Assembly: GCF_947623445.1 (NCBI RefSeq) | Contig: NC_135242.1 | Location: forward strand, 21,824,001 to 21,888,000 | Source: Clavelina lepadiformis | Taxonomy: Eukaryota; Chordata; Ascidiacea; Aplousobranchia; Clavelinidae | Length of the DNA stretch: 64,000 nt | Direction of reading: 5' to 3' | Part shown: positions 57,401-64,000 of the stretch, in pieces | How the letters are laid out: every line of letters begins with the position of its first letter | How positions within the stretch are numbered: position 1 is the stretch's first letter | Position numbers and translations under genes: made by a program | The notes under the pieces: model-generated | Database searches by the model: none | Seen by the model: the letters and a program-made list of their open reading frames with translations, nothing else | What the model was told of the DNA's origin: nothing

Positions 57401-57616
57401 TGTAGTTTGGGTTTTAAATAGTTCTTTTGTGACACCACTCCTGGAACTTTTCTGACATAGCTTGTATATGTATATAGCCTACTGATCACCATATTATATG
57501 ACATACCGTTCGAAAATTTAAATGTTTATACAATTGTTGTTCAACTTAATATAAATCTGTTATATGCAGCTGTTTTGACGTAGGGTGGCCTTTGCTGTAT
57601 TGATTAGGCAGACAAT

Positions 57617-59447
57617 ATGGCCAATTCCTTTGCAAAAGTAGGAGGAATTGTCTCTGTACTTGCCGTGTTCATTGCAATTCTTATGCAACGAAAGGGTGGA
57701 CACCAAGATCTAAATCATGAAATTCCTAACATTTTGCAGTCTTTGCAGAAGGCCGAAAAAAAAGTAGGATTTAACATTTTGCATGTACTGTACTAGAAAT
57801 AAAACAATTTGTTCAGAAAAATGCTTAAAAATTCTTCTAGTCAAATGAGGTTTTTCGAAATATAAATATTTTGTGCAATGCATTGCATGTTTCATACAAT
57901 ATAATTAATAATCTCTTATTTGGTGTTGTTTGTTGTTTTAACAGGTTGAAGTCGATGCTTCAACTCGAGTTGCTGTAGGATTTGGTGGCTGCATGGATGT
58001 ATTTGTGGATGCCATTGATTTGCTAGATGCAATGTCAATTAAGCCTCCTTGTGAACCCGAACATTATAATACTATACAAAATGAGAAAGAATTGGCCAAA
58101 GGCTTCTTATACTTTTTTCAGTATGGAGCAGCCGCCGAGAGGTTCATTGGTAATACCACCCTGTTTGATAATATGGTTGATACAGCGAGGTCTTTAAAAG
58201 GTTTTAGAACAGCCATGGGAGGCAATGCACCTGTAATGGCAAATCGATTTGCCATGGAAGGGGCAGACGTTTTGCTTGCGGTTCAGTCTGGACCTCACTT
58301 CAAGAAACTGCTTAAGCCAGGTGTTAAAATGGTGGGCTCGGATGTTGATCACAGTGATATTCATTTAATTATGGAATACAAGACTGGGGAAAAATGGGAG
58401 CAACACACTTCACCTCGAGCCAATCGCTACATTGTACACTCTGACCATTTTAACCCAACTATTCAAACACTTGAGCCATTTATGGAAGCTTATAAAGATT
58501 TCAAACCTTCTCTTTTAGTTGTAGGAGGATTGCAAATGCTGGACAATTTCCCATTTCGGTAACTTACAAAGATAATCAACTTCCATCTTTACACTATACT
58601 GTATATACTGAAGTTGTTTCCATAGATTTTAGTTCTTTGTTATTTGTAAAAAACCATCTTTAGATTTCATTTTTGCGGTTTTGTCAACCTTCCTATTCTT
58701 GGTGTTTCATTGTTTGTTCAGAACTAGTGTTATTTACACTTTTGTAATTTAAAGAATTATTGTTTCAGATCGGGTGAGAGGCAGGCAAGATTTGACGTGT
58801 TGCAAAACTTGCTGATTGACGCAGCATCCCGAAAAACTTTGGTTCATTTCGAGTTTGCTTCATTTGTTGAGGAATCGCTTGTTTCTGATTTGATGGAGTA
58901 TGTGCTGCCATATTCGGACTCAGTTGGAATGAACGAACAGGAACTTCCTAATTTATTAAGCTTTCTAAAATTCAACAACATAACAATGATATCTGAGACG
59001 TACCCCCGTGTTGCGACTGTGCTAGACCAAATGCGTCAGGTTTATCAGTTGCTTCACAAAGCCCATAACAAGGTGTCACGCTTGCACATTCACACACTAG
59101 CATTTCAAGCTATCATGACAAAACAATCATCTGCATGGAAAAATACAATGTCAGCGGCGGCTCACGCTTCACTGACAGCGAATCGGCATATTTGTGGTAC
59201 AAAGTTTGTTGATATTGCAAAGTCCAAAGTCTTGCTTGATGAATCATTTTCAACGACATCGGATGCAAAAGCGGCAAGTAGGGTCCCATTTGATCCAAAG
59301 CGACCCGTGTCATGTTGGGAGGAGGATTATGGTGACGGGGAAATGGTTCTCATTTGCATTTCCCCTAACCTTGTATGTACCGACGTTTATCAGACTGCTG
59401 GTGGCGGTGACAACATTTCATCAGCTGGACTTGCATACCAGATATAA
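57617..59447 (+). CDS. ADPGK: ADP-dependent glucokinase
   Basis: Three exons, 57,617-57,763, 57,945-58,558 and 58,769-59,447, joining in phase (GAAAAAAAA/GTAGGA, TTTCG/GTAACT) to 479 residues; human ADPGK has 497. Residues 9-23 form an uncleaved hydrophobic N-terminus, consistent with ER anchoring. GGNAPVMANR lies at 141-150 in the sugar-binding part, VVGGLQMLD near 243-251 follows, and the C-terminal GGGDNIS motif places the catalytic Asp at 468, with its oxyanion-hole glycines. The enzyme phosphorylates glucose with ADP rather than ATP. The end AYQI is short compared with the human tail. The ATG is supported by context (AATATGG) and by the signal-anchor sequence. Confidence 0.96.
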
Positions 59448-60553
59448 GTTTTTCAGATTGCTTGCAAGTTGCAACACGTCTTTATTAAATTGTCTCTGAT
59501 ATATTATGTTCTTTTGCTAAAAACTAACAAAGCAGGGTATTCTGGAAAAACGTTATATTTACAAAACTTTACTTAATGTATCAACTTTGTTGTCAGCAGA
59601 AAACAAATAATTCAACTTCTAATATTCTATGCAGTCTGAATTATAAATGTCCATTGGTTTTTTTCACGTAAACCATGCAATAATTTCTGTATTTATCTTA
59701 ATCTTTTTAACATTTTGTGTATGTCGAATCAGTTGTTTTTTTATTGAACTGGTAAACACTAATCAGTATTATTGTTTTTATTGGCAACAGCATTTTATAA
59801 CATGCATAACAAATTGTTGCTGTCACAACGGAGAAGGGTGGTGTGAAAAATAGATTTCTTTTCCTGAAAGTTTCAGGTTTCTAGTTGCATGTTCGTAGCT
59901 GCATAGGGTGGAGCAAATATTATTGCCTTTACTGTGTGTTATACATTCTTGTTACAACATTTCGTCATGTAGTAGGGTGATAGAATTATGAAATTATGCA
60001 TCCTTTTTTTGTTCCGTACTTGACGGTGGACCAAGATTTATGCACAGTTTCAGGTAAATATAGTAAATAAAATAGTACAATTGATGATGTATTATTGCGG
60101 TTATGTTTGCATTCAAATTTCAATTCAAGTTTCGGCATGAAAGGACGTTTACAACATTACTGCCATTTAAATTTATCTAAACGATTACATTAGCAGTCAT
60201 TTAAACTTTGCAGGATTCATAAAACCTTGAGTGTTATGATTTCTATGAAATTAATGGACTAAACGTCACACTTTGAAAAACAATCCATGGCTGGGGCTGC
60301 TTTTTAGCTTGGGAATTACCCTAGCAGATGTCTAATTGACAATTTCCAGGTCAATGCTTAAGCCAGGTGAACAAGTGCTTGAAAATTGTTGAAATTTGAT
60401 TTTGGACCAAAACTTCTTGTCTTCAGTTCACTAAATCCATCCATATACATAAGTTCAGGAGCCCCATGCAGGAATATTGGAGTGCCATAATTGCCATTAT
60501 AGTAATCTCAATAAATAATCAAAAAACAATTTACACTCCATTAACGTCTATCG
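59448..60553. other. ADPGK 3' flank, no further gene
   Basis: Probable 3' UTR and spacer. The ORF at 59,647-59,853 is Phe/Ile/Cys-rich and lacks recognisable features. Confidence 0.55.
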
Positions 60554-60866
60554 CAGCGGTTCCCAAACTTTTAATAAAAGTTTGCCCTTGCAATTATTTT
60601 GATATTTCGGGGCCCTATAAAAATCCAAGAATGCTATAGAAAAAATACAAAACCCACACCAATGAAAGAAAAAGCAAACTTATCAAATACGGTGAGCGTT
60701 TAATGGGATGGGTGCACTTGTTTTGCTGCAATTAACTCATCGATGTTTGGTTTGGTTTTGGATAGCGCAACTCTCATGTCGTGTACCCTCTAAAACTGCT
60801 TTAAAGACTAATTCTGATTGCGGACCCTCTGAAACTGCATTACGGACCCCAGTTTGGGAACCACTG
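60554..60866. mobile_element. 313-bp hAT MITE with perfect 8-bp target duplication
   Basis: Left end CAGCGGTTCCCAAACTTTT; right end on the other strand CAGTGGTTCCCAAACTGGGG. Both are typical of hAT elements. GTCTATCG flanks both sides exactly (60,546-60,553 and 60,867-60,874). The short ORF across its right half is not a gene. Confidence 0.9.
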
Positions 60867-60874
60867 GTCTATCG

Positions 60875-61678
60875 GGAAGGGTGTTCCACACTCTGATAAC
60901 TTCAATAATAACTTTATTTACCATTAACTATGAAGCATTTTTCGTTTCAAAGGTTGCTGCAGTAAATCGAACCATAAAACATAATATCTAAGCCTAAAAA
61001 TGAAATACTAGCATTTTCATTACATCAATAACCACACTTCATAATGCATATATAAATGAACAATTCGATTAATATTTCAAGTGAGTCAGACCAGTAAATC
61101 AATCATTGTAAGCTACAAAAGAGGATGAGTGGTTTGTTGCTTATACAACAGATAACAGGCAACTTTTACTTTATATTAAACTAGAAGCAAGCAGAGTACG
61201 AAGGAATTACTATTTTACGAAACAAAGTTTGGCTGTAGTATAGTTGGAAGTGCATTGGTGTGTACGAGTTGATAAACATGCCTCCAAGTAGCAATAAAAG
61301 CCTTATGATATTGCCTACATAGAGTGATAATAAGTTCTGTTTACAAAAACACAATAAATGCGATAGGTCAAGTAATAATCACTGACAAAAAAACTTTCAT
61401 CACAATGCACCTAACACCGTTACAAATAACTTGAAGTCAGCTGACATTTCTACATAGGCGTTCTTTCTATCACGTTGTATACAAATGATTGCACATTACA
61501 AAATAATGCATTCTACTACACACACAACTGAAGTTGACATGAAATAAACTAATGGACGTGATAAATAAAGGCAGTAACAGTACTTTTCAAATGCCAATAC
61601 CATTTACAAACTATTTCTAGTGATGCTAATAACAACTCTCTAATTACTGCTATGTTAGTAACGGTTTGTAACACTGGC
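60875..61678. other. spacer and 3' UTR side of the PI3-kinase gene
   Basis: No other gene recognised between the MITE and the PI3-kinase stop codon. Confidence 0.55.
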
Positions 61679-62880
<1,202 letters not shown>

Positions 62881-62883
62881 CTG

Positions 62884-64000
62884 AATAAAACATGACGCAG
62901 ACACATGGCTGTTGAAATGAAAGTAATTATTTCCATGCAATGTTTGCTGTCTAGTCAAAAAGACCAGATATCATCAGCATGCTTACACTATCTCACCGGT
63001 GCTTAACTATGTTTAGCTTGGGGATGTGCGGTCACTAATGCTTTCTCGAAAATAAATTTCCATCATTGACAAAATCCCAACAATTATATAATGCAAAGAG
63101 GGTCGTGTGGTGACAACTTTAGAATTTTTTCAGTTGTGCTTTTAATGAATGCAACAGCAGTGATCTAGTTATCACTTCAACGCTGCCCATGTACCTTGTG
63201 TGTTGACACCAAAAAAAATTTCTCGAAACTCGAAATAGATTTTAAGAAATCAAGCTTGTAAAAACTTAAAATTCTATGACAACTCGCCACATGTCGAGGC
63301 TTGTTGTCACATAATATTACCTGCATTGTAATAGGCTATGTAAAGAAAATCGCATTATTTTTAACGGCAAAACATAAACAAACAAGTAAAAATCCATAAT
63401 TATGGGGCACTTGCACATCCTTTGTAACTACAAATCGATATACCAGCTGTCATAATACATATTTAATGCCTTAAAATATTTGGGAAGCCTTTTTAGTATA
63501 TTTTGCTCTATGTTATTCAAAATTAGCAGGAAATGTTTTCCTCCCAGCAGCATTTACTGTTGCGAGAGTATATAGGACGCTTCTTTCTGTTTTGAGATTA
63601 TACATACACTCGATTTCTACATTTTTACGAATAAATTATACTTGTGTCAAAAAATCAGGGGTGGATTTTCAAAATTGTGACAACTCGCCCCCAATGTAAC
63701 CATTTCAGTAAAACAGCAAATTGTGGTTGGTAGAAGCATGCTATCGGTTGCTAAATTTTCAGTTAATCTCCCGAAATATTAAACAATAAAACTGATATTA
63801 AACTTGATGTCAGACTTGAGACATTTCTTACCTAGGCATAATTCAACCTTTAACAGTAACCAAAGTATTTATTGAGTACAAAATTTATTTTAAATTAACA
63901 ATGACTGTTCACTGTTTACTTTTCTCTGTCTGCCCAATCTCAGAACGAACATGGTGAAGAAAAATGACAGCAAAGCAAATATAACGTGGGAACAGTCAGT
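62884..64000. other. intron of the PI3-kinase gene to the window edge
   Basis: The exon at 62,880 has a proper acceptor, so this stretch should be intron. I looked for the next upstream exon, which should encode the GDDLRQD motif, and did not find it; the intron therefore exceeds about 1.1 kb. Confidence 0.6.

Overview
The window is nuclear DNA of an animal, not a bacterium or virus. Spliced GT-AG genes for conserved metazoan proteins (swiprosin/EFHD, SSU72, ADP-dependent glucokinase, a class IA PI3-kinase) sit in AT-rich DNA full of hAT, Mutator-like, piggyBac-like and mariner-type transposon remains. Short introns, compact genes and protein similarity suggest an invertebrate deuterostome, possibly a tunicate; this is an inference, because no species-specific marker was tested.

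Region 1 (1-22,500) is a tandem cluster of single-exon class I SAM-dependent methyltransferase genes. Copies A (partial) and B lie in a 3,745-bp repeat. From copy C the array becomes head-to-head pairs: plus-strand copies begin at 7,140, 12,983 and 18,826, exactly 5,843 bp apart, and minus-strand partners D and F begin at 11,263 and 17,106. D/E and F/G share 1,719-bp divergent promoter regions. B, C, D and F are intact, E has lost its ATG, and G is split by a TTAA-flanked piggyBac-like element. Decayed antisense methyltransferase fragments behind A and B show that opposed gene pairs existed there earlier.

Region 2 (24,397-35,673) is a second, independent tandem duplication (offset about 5,799 bp) of an unrecognised secretory/membrane protein gene. 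The right copy is intact with two exons; the left copy has a single nonsense codon before its membrane domain. The two units carry different transposon insertions. The left has a three-level nest (hAT holding a Mutator-like element holding a second hAT). The right has a 1.25-kb element whose ends are inverted minisatellite arrays.

Region 3 (36,700-51,600) holds ordinary single-copy genes, all on the minus strand: EFHD-like calcium-binding protein (5 exons), GRWD1 (no introns), a possible 46-residue ORF, SSU72 phosphatase (5 exons with a 4-kb intron) and adenylosuccinate lyase (no introns).

Region 4 (51,600-64,000) is repeat-rich, with tRNA-like SINE heads, a pogo-like element, a TIR element and a dead mariner transposase. 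It also holds the three-exon ADPGK gene (plus), a perfect 313-bp hAT MITE, and the last five coding exons of a class IA PI3-kinase catalytic subunit (minus), which runs off the right edge.
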